Positions 26,130 to 37,737 are shown, counted from the stretch's first letter. The stretch: DNA of 64,000 nt from Lethocerus indicus (GCA_019843655.1 JACDQD010000003.1:28198224-28262223), one strand, 5' to 3'. Program-made: numbers and translations. The notes: generated by a model not told the origin, from the sequence alone.

Positions 26130-29100
26130 CGGCGGGTAGGAGCCCGGAGCTAGGGTGTTAGTTGTCGACGGGCAAGCGGTGGTCCGGGGGAAGGTTCAGG
26201 GCGGCACGACGGGTAGGAGGCCGGAGGGAGGATGTGAGTTGTCGACGGGCAAGCGGTGGTCCGGGGGAGGGTTCGGGGCGGCACGGCGGGTAGGAGGCCG
26301 GAGGGAGGATGTGAGTTGTCGACGGGCAAGCGGTGGTCCGGGGGAGGGTTCGGGGCGGCACGGCGGGTAGGAGGCCGGAGGGAGGATGTGAGTTGTCGAC
26401 GGGCAAGCGGTGGTCCGGGGGAGGGTTCGGGGCGGCACGGCGGGTAGGAGGCCGGAGGGAGGATGTGAGTTGTCGACGGGCAAGCGGTGGTCCGGGGGTG
26501 GTCCGGGGAGGGTTCGGCACGGCGGGTAGAGGACGGAGGAGGATGTTAGCTGTCGACGGGCAAGCGGTGGTCCGGGGAGGGTTCGCGGGCGGGTAGGCCG
26601 GAGGGAGGATGGAGCTGTCGACGGGCAAGCGGTGGTCCGGGGAAGGTCAGGGCGGCACGGCGGGCAGGAGGCAGTAGTCCGGAGGGTTCGGGGAGGGTCT
26701 GCGCAGCGGCTGTCGGAGCCGAAGAGATGGAGTCTATCGGCGGCAAGAGGCCGCCGAAGCGGTCCAGGGAAGGTTCGGGGGGCGGCGGCGCAGGCCAAGG
26801 AAAGGAATGAGCTGTCGAACCTCGACGGGTGGTCCGGGCGGCTGGGGCGGGTAACGGTAACAAGAGAGGCCATAGGATGAGCGTCGAACCGGAAGCGGTG
26901 GTCTGGGGAATATGGAGGAGGATGAGCGTATCGACGGGCAGCGGTGGTCCGGGGAGGGTCTGGCGGCACGGCGGGCAGGGGAGGCAGGAGGGGGAGGGAG
27001 GATGGAGTTGTCGACGGGCAAGCGTGGTCCGGGAAGGGGATCGGGCGCGGCACGCCGGGAGGGCAAGCGGTGGTCCGGGGATGAGGAGGCCGGAGGAGGA
27101 TGTCGGTCCGGGGAAGGTCAGGCAAAGAGGGGGAGGGTGGGAAGGTTCGGCACGGCGGGCAGGAGGCCGAGTCGGAAAAGTTCAAGAGGCACCCAAGCCA
27201 TGGTTCCGGTCGACCACGCCAAAAGGCGGTGGTCCAAAAATTCAAAACACACGGCCAGTAGGGCGGCGACGGGCAAGCAGCCGGAGGAGAGGCAGGACAG
27301 GAGGGAGGATGGAGTTGGTCGACGGGCAAGCGGTCTGGAGGGAGGGTTCAGGGCAGCACGGCACGGGCAGGAGGCCGACAGAGGGGAGGGGTTAGTTGTC
27401 GACAGGCAAGCAGTGGTCCAGCTGGTGGTCGACGGCAGGGCAGGAGGGGAGGGTTGTCGAGCAGGCAAGGGCAGTGCACGTCCAGCGGGTTCAGGACGCA
27501 CGCAGGTAGAGAAGCGGCTGGCGGCAGGCGGCAGGGAGGATGAGTGGTGTTCTGACGCCAGCCCGCAACAAAAAAACCATATCAACAAACAGCGCCGTGG
27601 GATGCTGTCGAGCTGTCGGAGGAGGATGTGAGTTGTCGAAGGGCAAGGGGGTCCGGGAGAGGTCTAGCAGGTGGAAGGAGGACAGGGCGGCGACGGCGGG
27701 CAGGGTGTAGGCTCGACGGCGGCGGGCACGGAGGCACGACGTCGACGGGCCGAGAGGTTGTCGACAGCAAGCAGGAGTCATGGGCGGCACGGAGCACGGA
27801 TAGTGGAGTAGTTGTCGACAGGGCAAGCGAGTGGGGCGCTGGAGGGCGGAGGGAGGGTCCAGCCAAAGGTTGTCGACGGGGAAGCGGTGGTCCGGGGGAA
27901 GGCACGGCAGGAGGAGGATGGAGACGGAGCGGTGGTCCGGGGGAGGGGATCCGGGGCGGCACGGCAAGGAGGAGGATGGAGTTGTCGACGGGGGCAGGGT
28001 TCGGGGCGGCATGGTAGGAGGCCGGAGGGAAGGATGTGAGCTGTCGACAAGGCGGGGTCGGAAGGTCTGGGGCACGGCGGGTAGGAGGCCGGAGGGGAAA
28101 CAGAAGAAGGAATGGAGCTGTCGACGGCGGGCGGTCCGGGAAATATAAATTATCGAAGGTGGCGGCAGGCGGAGGGGTGCAGGATGAGTTGTCGACGGGC
28201 AAGCGGTGGTCCGGGAAGGTCTGGGGCGGCACGGCGGCAGGAGGGGGAGGAGGGCGGATGTGAGTTGTCGACGGGCAAGCGGTAGTCTGGGGAAGTTCTG
28301 GGGCGGCACGGCGGGTAGGAGGCCGGAGGGAGGATGGAGTTCAAACTGTCGATGGCAAGCGGGGGAAGGTCGGGGGAGGCGGGCAACGGCGGTGGAGCTG
28401 TCGACGGGCAAGCGGTGGTCCGGGGAAGGGGGCCGGCACTAGGACGGGAGGATGGACGTGGATGCGCGCTGTCGACGGGCAAGCTCCACGGTCTGGCGGC
28501 AAGCGGTCGGTAGGCGTAAATCAAAGGTAGGCCGGAGGAGGATGTGAGCTTGTCGACGGGCAAGCGGTGGTCCGGGGAGGTCTGGGGCGCAACGGCGGTA
28601 GGAGGAGCGAGAGGAGGATTTGAGCTGTCGACGGGCAAGCGGTGGTCCGGGGGAAGGTCTCGGGCACGGCGGGTAGGAGGCCGGCAGGAGGGGGGATGTG
28701 AGCTGTCGACGGGCAAGCGGTGGTCCGGGGAAGGTCCAAGCGGGCGGGCACGGATGGCAGGAGGCCGGAGGGAGGAGCTGGTCGACGGGCAAGCGGTATC
28801 CGGGGAAGGTTCGGGCGGCACGGCAACGGCGTAGGAGGCCGGAGGGAGGATGTGAGCTGTCAAAAATACCACCGGTGGTCTGGTCTGGCGGGGAGGTCGA
28901 CGGGAGGAGGCAAACGGCAGGAGGGGGCGCAACGGCGGGTAGGAGCGGTGGGTCCGGGGAGGGGGGAGGAGGATGAGTTGTCGACGGGCAAGCGGTGGTC
29001 CGGGGAAGGTCTGGGCGGCACGGCGGTAGGAGGCAGCCTGAGGCACGGGCAGAAAGGGCGGAGGAGGAATGGAGTTGTCGACGGGCAAGCGGTGGTCCGA

Positions 29101-31691
29101 AGGTCTGGAGCCGTCACGGGGCAGGGAGGAGGCGGAGGATGAGCTTGTCGACGGGCAAGCGGTGGTCCGGGGAGGTTGGGCAGGGCGGCACTGGCGGCAG
29201 GAGGGAGGAGGGAGGATGGAGTTGTCGACAGGCAAGCGGTAGTCCGGGGGAAGGGGGCGGCACGGGCAGGAGGGGAGGGAGGAGGAGCTCCGTCTGGTCG
29301 GGGACTGGGCAAGCGGAGGAGGGCGGAGGAGGATTGTCGACGGGCAAGCGGTCCCGGGGCACGTCTGGCAAACAACAATAAATCAAAAAACAAAAGGCAG
29401 GAGGCGGAGGAGGATGGAGCTGGTCGACGGGCGGTGGTCCGGGGAAGGGGGGCGGCACGGCGGGCAGGAGGGCGGAGGGAGGATAGCTGTCGACGGGCGG
29501 CCGGCAAGGTCCGGGGCGGCACCCGGGCGGCAGGAGGGCGGAGGGAGGATGGAGCTCGACGGGCAAGCGGTGGTCCGGGGAAGGTCTGGGGCGGCACGGC
29601 AGGAGGATGGAGTTGTCGACGCAGGTGGAGGCACGGGGCGCCGGCGGGCAGGCGGAGGCGGAGGGAGGATGGAGCTGTCGACGGGCAAGCAGTGGTCCGG
29701 GGAAGGGGCACGGCGGGTAGGAGGCGGAGGAGGATGAGCTCGACGCAAGCGGTATCCAAGGTCTGGGGGCACGGCGGCAGGAGGCGGAGGGAGGATGGGA
29801 TTGTCGACGGGCAAGCGGTGGTCTGGGGCGGGTGGTCCGGGGGAAGGTCTGGGCACGGCAGGAGGAGGGCGGAGGGAGATGCGGGTACGGAAGGAGGGAG
29901 GATGTGAGTTGTCGACGGGCAAGCGGTGTCCGGGGAAGGTTGGCAATGGCGGTAGGAGGGCGCGGAGGATGTGAGCTGTCGACGGGCAAGCGGTGGTCTG
30001 GGGAAGGTGGGGCGCTCGCAACGACGGAAGGATGGAGCGGCAGGACGGTGAGGAGGACGAGCTGTCGACGTCCGGGGGGGGTCTGGGGCAGGTCTGGGCG
30101 GCATGGAGAATCTTGTCGACGGGCAAAATGGTCCTCTGGGGCGGCGGCACGGGCAGGAGGGACGCCGTAGGATAAGTTGTCGACGGGCAAGCGGTGGTCC
30201 GGGGAAGGTCTGGGGCGGCACGGCGGCAGGAGGGCGGAGGAGGATGGAGCTGTATCGACGGGCAAGCGGTGGTCCGGGGAAGGTCAGGTCACGGCGGGTA
30301 GGAGGATGTGATTGTCGGAGGAGGATGGAGCGCGGGGCAAGCGGTGGTCTGGGGAGAGTTCGGGCGGCATGGCGGGCAGGAGGCGGAGGAGGATCTGGGG
30401 GAAGGTTCGGCTGGCGGCACGGCGGGCAGGAGGGCGGAGGAGGAGGGCGGAGGAGGATGTCGACGGGCAAGCGGTGGTCGAAGGTCGGGCAAGCGGTGAA
30501 TGAGTCGGCACGGCGGGTAGGGTAGGCGGGTGGAGGGAGGATGGAGCGACGGGCAAGCGGTGGTCCGCAGGAAGGTCAACGGGGGAAGGTGGGGGGCACG
30601 GCACGGCCCGGGCAGGAGGCGCAGGGAGGGGATGAGCTGTCGACGCAAGCGGTGGGAGCAGGTCTGGGGGCAAGGCACGGCGGGCAGGAGGCGGAGGAGG
30701 ATGTGAGCTGTCGACGGGCAAGCGGTGGTCCGGGGAAGGTTCGGCCGGCGGGCAGGAGGCGGAGGAGGGAGGATGTGGTCGACGGGCAAGCGGTGGTCCG
30801 GGGAAGGTCTCGGGGCACGGCGGGCAGGAGGGCAGGAGGAGGATGTGAGCTGTCGACGGTCAAGCAGGTGGTCCGGGGAAGGTCTGGGCGGCACGGCGGG
30901 TAGGAGGCAGGAGGGAGGATGGTTGTCGACGGCAAGCGGTGGTCCGGGGAAGGTCGGGGCACGGCGGGTAGGAGGCGGAGGGAGGATGGAGTTGTCGACG
31001 GGCAAGCGGTGGTCCGGGGCAGAGGAAGAGATCTGGGCGGCACGCGGTAGGAGGAGGAGGGAGGATGTGAGCTGTCGACGGGCAAGCGGTGGTCCGGGGA
31101 AGGTCTGGGGCGGCACGGCGCAGGAGGAAGGAGGATGGAGTTGTCGACGGCAAGCGGTGGTCCGGGGAAGGTCCGGGGCACGGCGGGCGGAGGAGGATGT
31201 GAGCTGTCGACGGGCGCGGTGGTCCGGGGAAGGTCTGGCGGCACGGCGGGCAGGAGGCGGAGGGAGGATGGAGATTGGAGCGCGGTGGTCCGGGGAAGGT
31301 GGTCCGGGCGGCACGGCGGGCAAGGGCGGAGGAGGATGGAGCTGTCGACGGGCAAGAAGGTTCAGGGCGGCGGACGTCGCGGGTAAGCTGGCGGCAGGAG
31401 GAAGACGGCGGTAGGACGGCGGGCAGGAGGGCGGAGGAGGATGAGCTGGAGTGGTGTCGGCGGCACGGCGGCAGGAGGGCGGTGGCTGTCGACGGGCAAG
31501 CGGTGGTCCGGGGGAAGGTTCGGGGCGGCACGGCGGGTAGGAGGCCGGAGGGAGGATGTGAGTTGTCGACGGGCAAGCGGTGGTCCGGGGGAAGGTTCGG
31601 GGCCTCACGGCGGGTAGGTGGCCAGGGGGGAGGATGTGAGTTGTCGACGGGCAAGCTGTGGCCATGGGGGAGGTTCCGGTTGGCTCGGCTC
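26130..31691. repeat. 77-bp GC-rich minisatellite array (about 72 units)
   Basis: A tandem array whose unit carries gtcgacgggcaagcggtggt, then G-runs, then a gcggcacggcgggtaggagg block. Successive gtcgac sites at 26,164, 26,241, 26,318 and 26,395 are exactly 77 bp apart. The plus strand is strongly G-rich. The first units (to about 26,490) and the last (about 31,480-31,650) are regular, whereas the interior is full of small deletions. The many proline- or glycine-rich ORFs on both strands arise because the unit lacks stop codons and 77 is not a multiple of 3, so frames rotate. I see no protein gene here. Confidence 0.95.
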
Positions 31692-31912
31692 GTTGGTGGC
31701 TGGGGGGAGGAATAATAAATTGACGGGGGATGGCTTATCGCCGTCCGTCATGTTCAGGTTCATTTTTACCGTGAAGGGCCCGTCGACCCCAGTCCTGCGT
31801 GTCTTTATATATCTTAGGAGGGAGGCAAGAAAGATGCGAAACAAAACTTGTTACGGTGCTGTGTGACTGAATGCAGCTAAGGTCCCGGCACCGATATTTA
31901 CAGTTCAGTATG
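31692..31912. other. junction between 77-bp array and rRNA-like block
   Basis: Unique-looking sequence linking the array to the rRNA-like segment. It includes an inverted pair cggtgc/gcaccg at about 31,854-31,892. I could not align it to rRNA or a transposon. Confidence 0.4.
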
Positions 31913-32291
31913 CCTGGACTGGACATTTTTTAATTGAAGGATTGACAGATTATGTTTGATAGAGCTCGTTTGTGATTTTTTTGATATAGTGGTACATGGC
32001 CGTCGTTTAACGAACGAGAACTATATATATTTACCTGCCAAATAGGCAATTCCGGTATCCAATGCTACCGGTACACAATATCTTCTTAGAGGGAATGCCC
32101 GGCTCTTAGTAGCCGCTCAAAATTAAGCAATAAACAGGTCTGTGATGAACCTTTAACCCCTGAGATGTTTCAGGGGTTGCATACACGAGCACTACACTGA
32201 AGGAATCAGACTGTTACCTCTTGGTCCGAGAGGCCGGGTAACCCCGCTGATCCTACGTTGTGTTGTTGCGTATTAGAATTGTTCCCCATGA
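31913..32291 (+). pseudogene. divergent small-subunit (18S-like) rRNA fragment
   Basis: Blocks matching the 3' part of eukaryotic 18S rRNA appear in correct order: ggattgacagatt, catggccgt, taacgaacgaga, atatcttcttagaggga, acaggtctgtgatg, ctacactgaaggaatcag, gagaggccgggtaacc and aattgttccccatga. This corresponds to roughly the last third before the decoding end. About 30 nt normally found between catggccgt and taacgaacgag are missing, which argues for a pseudogene. Yet several helices keep pairing with changed bases, for example CCGGTA/TACCGG at 32,052-32,071 and a perfect 9-bp stem at 32,155-32,178 around loop gatgtt. Alternatives are a divergent rDNA paralogue, or DNA from an associated organism joined by misassembly. 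Confidence 0.8.
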
Positions 32292-32349
32292 TCCCCCCGG
32301 CGGACCGTACGAGGTTTCGGTTGCGGAAGAGGAGGATCTTACTTTTTTT

Positions 32350-35300
32350 ACTTTTTGATCGGCCGGGACCCCCGCCACCGGGAGAGAACAGACGTGTGGT
32401 TATAGGCTAGCCCGACCACTCGTGTTTCCCTTCTCGGTGTGTGTAGTGAGAGTCTCGTTGTCCGCCCCACTGTGCGCCCGGGTTGTCCACTCGCTGGCCT
32501 TCTACGAGAGGCGCCCTGCGCGCTGCCCAGTGTGTTCGGCCGGGACCCCCGCCACCGGGAGAGAACAGACGTGTGGTTATAGGCTAGCCCGACCACTCGT
32601 GTTTCCCTTCTCGGTGTGTGTAGTGAGAGTCTCGTTGTCCGCCCCACTGTGCGCCCGGGTTGTCCACTCGCTGGCCTTCTACGAGAGGCGCCCTGCGCGC
32701 TGCCCAGTGTGTTCGGCCGGGACCCCCGCCACCGGGAGAGAACAGACGTGGTTATAGGCCAGCCCGACCACTCGTGTTTCCCTTCTCGGTGTGTAGTGAG
32801 TCTCGTTGTCCGCCCCACTGTGCGCCCGGGTTGTCCACTCGCTGGCCTTCTACGAGGCGCCCTGCGCGCTGCCCAGTGTGTTCGGCTGGGACCCCCCGCC
32901 ACCGGGGAGAGAACAGACGTGTGGTTATAGGCCAGCCCGACCACTCGTGTTTCCCTTCTCGGTGTGTGTAGTGAGAGTCTCGTTGTCCGCCCCACTGTGC
33001 GCCCGGGTTGTCCACTCGCTGGCCTTCTACGAGAGGCGCCCTGCGCGCTGCCCAGTGTGTTCGGCCGGGACCCCGGCCACCGGTGTTTCCCTTCTCGGTG
33101 TGTGTAGAGAGTCTCGTTGTCCGCCCCACAGACGCCCTGCGCGCTGCCCAGTGTGTTCGGCGGGACCCCGCCACCGGGAGAGAACAGACGTGTGGTTATA
33201 GGCCAGCCTGACCACTCGTGTTTCCCTTCTCGGTGTGTGTAGTGAGAGTCTCGTTGTCCGCCCCACTGTGCGCCCGGGTTGTCCACTCGCTGGCCTTCTA
33301 CGAGAGCGCCCTGCGCGCTGCCCAGTGTGTTCGGCCGGGACCCCGCCACCGGGAGAGAACAGACGTGTGGTTATAGGCTAGCCCGACCGCCGTGTTTCCC
33401 TTCTCGGTGTGTAGTGAGAGTCTCGTTGTCCGCCCCACTGCGCCCGGGTTGTCCACTCGTTGGCCTTCAATGAGAGGCATCCGGCGCTCGGCCCAGTGTG
33501 TTCGGCCGGGACCCTCGCCTCCGGGAGAGAACAGACTTGTGGTATATTGGCTAGCCCGACCACTCGTGTTTCCCTTCTCGGTGTGTGTAGTGAGAGTCTC
33601 GTTGTCCGCCCCACTGTGCGCCCGGGTTGTCCACCGCTGGCCTTCTACGAGAGGCGCCCTGCGCGCTGCCCAGTGTGTTCGGCCGGGACCCCGCCACCGG
33701 GAGAGAACAGACGTGTGGTTATAGGCTAGCCCGACCACTCGTGTTTCCTTCTCGGTGTGTGTAGTGAGAGTCCTGCCGCCCACTGTGCGCCCGGGTTGTC
33801 CACTCGCTGGCCTTCTACGAGGCGCCCTGCGCGCTGTGGTTATAGGCCCAGTGTGTTCGGCCGGGACCCCCCGCCACCGGAGAGAACAGACGTGTGGTTT
33901 ATAGGCCAGCCCGACCACTCGTGTTTCCTTCTCGGTGTGTGTAGTGAGAGTCTCGTTGTCCGCCCCACTGTGCGCCCGGGTTGTCCACTCGCTGGCCTTC
34001 TACGAGAGGCGCCCTGCGCGCTGCCCAGTGTGTTCGGCCGGGACCCCCGCCACCGGGAGAGAACAGACGTGTGGTTATACAGCCCGACCACTCGTGTTTC
34101 CCTTCTCGGTGTGTAGTGCCCCGCCCCACCACCTCGTGTTTCCGCTTCTTCGGTGTGTGTGAAGTCTCGTTGTCCGCCCCACTGTGCGCCGGGTTGTCCA
34201 CTCGCTGGCCTTCTACGAGAGGCGCCCTGCGCGCTGCCCAGTGTGTTCGGCCGGGACCCCCGCCACCGGGAGAGAACAGACGTGTGGTTATAGGCTAGCC
34301 CGACCACTCGTGTTTCCCTTCTCGGTGTGTGTAGTGAGAGTCTCGTTGTCCGCCCCACTGTGCGCCCGGGTTGTCCACTCGCTGGCCTTCTACGAGAGGC
34401 GCCCTGCGCGCTGCCCAGTGTGTTCGGCCGGGACCCCCGCCACCGGGAGAGAACAGACTTGTGGTTATAGGCTAGCCCGACCACTCGTGTTTCCCTTCTC
34501 GGTGTGTGTAGTGAGAGTCTCGTTGTCCGCCCCACTGTGCGCCCGGGTTGTCCACTCGCTGGCCTTCTACGAGAGGCGCCCTGCGCGCTGCCCAGTGTGT
34601 TCGGCCGGGACCCCCGCCACCGGGAGAGAACAGACGTGTGGTTATAGGCTAGCCCGACCACTCGTGTTTCCCTTCTCGGTGTGTGTAGTGAGAGTCTCGT
34701 TGTCCGCCCCACTGTGCGCCCGACTCGCTGGCCTTCTACGAGAGGCGCCCTGCGCGCTGCCCAGTGTGTTCGGCCGGCCGGGACCCCCCACCGCCACCGG
34801 GAGAACAGACGTGGTTATAGGTAGCCCGACCACTCGTTTTCCCTTCTCGGTGTGTAGTGAGAGTCTCGTTGTCCGCCCCACTGTGCGCCCGGGTTGTCCA
34901 CTCGCTGGCCTTCTACGAGAGGCGCCCTGCGCGCTGCCCAGTGTGTTCGGCCGGGACCCCGCCACCGGGAGAGAACAGACGTGTGGTTATAGGCTAGCCC
35001 GACCACTCGTGTTCTTCTCGGTGTGTGTGGTAGAGAGTCTCGTTGTCCACTTGCCTGTGCTTGGTTGTCCCCCACTGACTACGGGCGCCTGCGCCGCTGC
35101 CCAGTGTGTTCGGCGGGACTCCTGCCACCAGGAAGACAGACGTGGTTATAGGCTAGCCCGACCACTCGTCGTTTCTTCTCGGTGTGTGTAGTGAAGTCTC
35201 GTTGTCCGCCCCACTGTGCGCCCGGGTTGTCCACTCGCTGGCCTTCTACGAGGGCGCCCTGCGCGCTGCCCAGTGTGTTCGGCCGGGACCCCCGCCACCG

Positions 35301-36020
35301 GGAGAGAACAGACGTGTGGTTATAGGCCAGCCCGACCACTCGTGTTTCCCTTCTCGGTGTGTGTAGTGAGAGTCGTTGTCCGCCCCACTGTGCGCCCGGG
35401 TTGTCCACTCGCTGGCCTGAGAGGCGCCCTGCGCGCTGCCCAGCCCCCCGCCACCGGGAGAGAACAGCGTGTGCTAGCCCGACCACTCGTGTTTCCAGTC
35501 TCGCTGGCCTTCTACGAGGCGCCCTGCGCGCTGCCCAGTGTGTTCGGCGGGACCCCGCCACCGGGAGAGAACAGACGTGTGGTTATAGGCTAGCCCGACC
35601 ACTCGTGTTTCCCTTCTCGGTGTGTAGTGAGAGTCTCGTTGTCCGCCCCACTGTGCGCCCGGGTTGTCCACTCGCTGGCCTTCTACGAGAGGCGCCTGCG
35701 CGCGCTGCCCAGTGTGTTCGGCTGGACCCCCCCTACCGGGAGAGAACAGACGTGTGGTTATAGGCCTAGCCCGACCACTCGTGTTTCCCTTCTCGGTGTG
35801 TGTAGTGAGAGTCTCGTTGTCCGCCCCACTGTGCGCCCGGGTTGTCCACTCGCTGGCCTTCTACGAGAGGCGCCCTGCGCGCTGCCCAGTGTGTTCGGCC
35901 GGGACCCCCGCCACCGGGAGAGAACAGACGTGTGGTTATCGGCTAGCCCGACCACTCGTTTCCCTTCTCGGTGTGTGTAGTGAGTCTCGTTGTCCGCCCC
36001 ACTGTGCGCCCGGGTTTGTC
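32350..36020. repeat. 177-bp GC-rich satellite array (about 21 units)
   Basis: The first repeat boundaries (cggccgggacccccgccacc) are at 32,360, 32,537 and 32,714, exactly 177 bp apart. Some units are near-identical (32,360-32,760; 34,200-34,740), while others have deletions or are rearranged, especially 35,000-35,600. Because 177 is 59 codons, frames remain in register and both strands give long ORFs with a 59-residue period (for example 335 codons plus at 34,184-35,191 and 333 codons minus at 32,348-33,349). Both-strand openness and frame breaks wherever units are damaged point to satellite DNA rather than a repeat protein. It starts about 60 bp after the rRNA-like block. Confidence 0.95.
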
Positions 36021-36074
36021 TTAAAAAGTCAATATTATCCAATCCTGGTGTAGGCGATGGGGGAGAGTTATGAT

Positions 36075-36942
36075 TTTAATAGGCTCCAAGAGTGCAGATA
36101 TCTTGGGCTCCACCTAGACAAAACGGACTCACGTTGAATCCCATATACCCATTCAAACGAATCGACTTAAACTGAAAATTTGGGACTTTTAAGACCATTA
36201 CTAAACAAGACATCAAAATTACCTGAAGTAACAAGCTGACATTAATACAAAGGTATACTTAAGCTTTTTTAAGTATACTTAAACCGTTTTAAGTAAAACG
36301 GGCATCAAAATTACCTTAAGTAACAAGCTGACAATATACAAAGGTTTTTATACTTAAACCGTTTTAAGACCATTATTAAAACGGGCATCAAAATTAAACT
36401 TAAGTAACAAGCTGACATTATACAAAGGCATACTTAAACCGTTTTAAGTATACTTAAACCGTTTTAAGACCATTACTAAAACGGACATCAAAATTAACCT
36501 TAAGTAACAAGCTGACAATATACAAAGGTTTTATACTTAAACCGTTTTAAGACCATTACTAAAACGGACATCAAAATTTAACCTTTAAGTAACAAACTGA
36601 CAATATGCAAAGGTATACTTAAACCGACATGGACATACGGTATAGAGCTGTGGGGTTCCACCAAGACATCCAACATCGCTCGCGTCCAGAGATTCCAATG
36701 AAAACTCCTTCGCACCATCCTTAATGCTCCCTGGTATGTTTCTAACCACACAATCCACCATGACCTCAACATACTGACAGTCAACGAAGTCACAAAATCC
36801 CGTTTCCTGAAGTTCCACTCCCGCCTTTCTCCTCATCCTAATCCACTCGTTCAAGCCCCTTTCCTCTCTTACCCATCCATTATCCCCCCCCCCCCTACGT
36901 TGGCTTAAACGCCTCTGGCCTAGAGATCTTCTTAGCACTTAG
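36075..36942 (+). pseudogene. jockey-clade retrotransposon 3' end, reverse transcriptase remnant
   Basis: The plus strand encodes the end of a jockey-type reverse transcriptase, broken by frameshifts and stops. At 36,091 it reads CRYLGLHLDKT, then a shifted LTLNPIYPFKRIDL, then PLLNKTSKLP. From 36,624 it reads TWTYGIELWGSTKTSNIARV, then QRFQ, a TGA at 36,699, KLLRTILNAPWYVSNHTIHH and so on to about 36,930. These are the family's YLG and TYGI.LWG blocks and the conserved NAPWYVSN tail. Between the two halves a segment of the element has been tandemly multiplied (see the repeat at 36,185-36,620). The upstream part of the element is replaced by the 177-bp array. Non-functional. Confidence 0.85.
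36185..36620 (+). repeat. tandem amplification inside the jockey remnant
   Basis: Five imperfect copies of a segment containing aagtaacaagctgaca (at about 36,219, 36,310, 36,405, 36,502 and 36,587) alternate with tatacttaaaccgtttt, spaced about 85-97 bp. The unit corresponds to the reverse transcriptase stretch joining the PLLNKTS block to the NKL.LYK block, so the amplification happened within an existing element. Confidence 0.85.
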
Positions 36943-37680
36943 ACCATAATTGTTCTTGTTGAAAAGTGCCATCCTTGGGTGGTTACTTTTATCACGAAAT
37001 ACAAGTGAAAAAAAAGTCAGCATTTGTATTTAGAACATTCAATGTTGATTGTACAAAATAAAAAAAAAGTTTTTTTCAGTTGCAAATTCTTGTAGAAATT
37101 TTTTTAAATTACTATTATTATACTGTGTTATTATACAGTAAATGAAAGCCGTATTATATGGGTCGGACAGCTGTTCCGCGGTGTGCAATCAACGAGTAAT
37201 GGGCGTTCTCCGTTTTACGATTAAAAGTTTACGACGTTGAAGAGGAAGCGGGGGTGGATGCATTGTACCGGTACTGAACCCGGGTACCACCACACTCCCG
37301 GGAGGCGTACCCGTACACCCAACGTCCTTACAACGTACACCGTACGCCGGTTGTACGGCGGTCGAGGTAATAAACTCGCAGTGCAATAAACTGCAAGTTC
37401 TTAGGCCAAATTGGAATAATACCAAGAAATCTTAAAAACTACCTGGCGCCGTTAACTCCTTACTCTTGAACTTTTTTCTTTCAGGGATTACAAGGAAGGG
37501 GAAAGGAGAAAAGAGAAAATGAATTAAAAACTTATACTGTGTATGGGACACTATGAGTAAGTGACTAGAGGGACATTTGGTTGGGACATATAAAAGTTCT
37601 GATTTTTGTAATAATTGGTAGAAATGAATGCTTGACTTTGACATACATTTAGGATATAGACAGGCATTAACGATTTCTTG

Positions 37681-37683
<3 letters not shown>
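36943..37683. other. no gene recognised
   Basis: AT-rich sequence, then a GC-rich patch (37,200-37,400) with short ORFs only. Confidence 0.35.

Positions 37684-37734
<51 letters not shown>
37684..37734. repeat. (GT)n microsatellite
   Basis: Uninterrupted GT dinucleotides for about 51 bp. Confidence 0.97.

Positions 37735-37737
<3 letters not shown>

Noticed and set aside
26155..31715. Many long ORFs (up to 536 codons) on both strands, looking like proline- or glycine-rich proteins
   Set aside because: They follow the 77-bp unit, occur in several frames on both strands, and shift frame with every indel. Stop-poor GC-rich repeat, not a gene.
32348..35191. 333-codon minus and 335-codon plus ORFs with a 59-residue period
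   Set aside because: A consequence of a 177-bp unit without stops; both strands are open and damaged units break the frame.
32350..36020. CRISPR-like repeat array
   Set aside because: Units are contiguous 177-bp copies with no unique spacers, in a eukaryotic genome.
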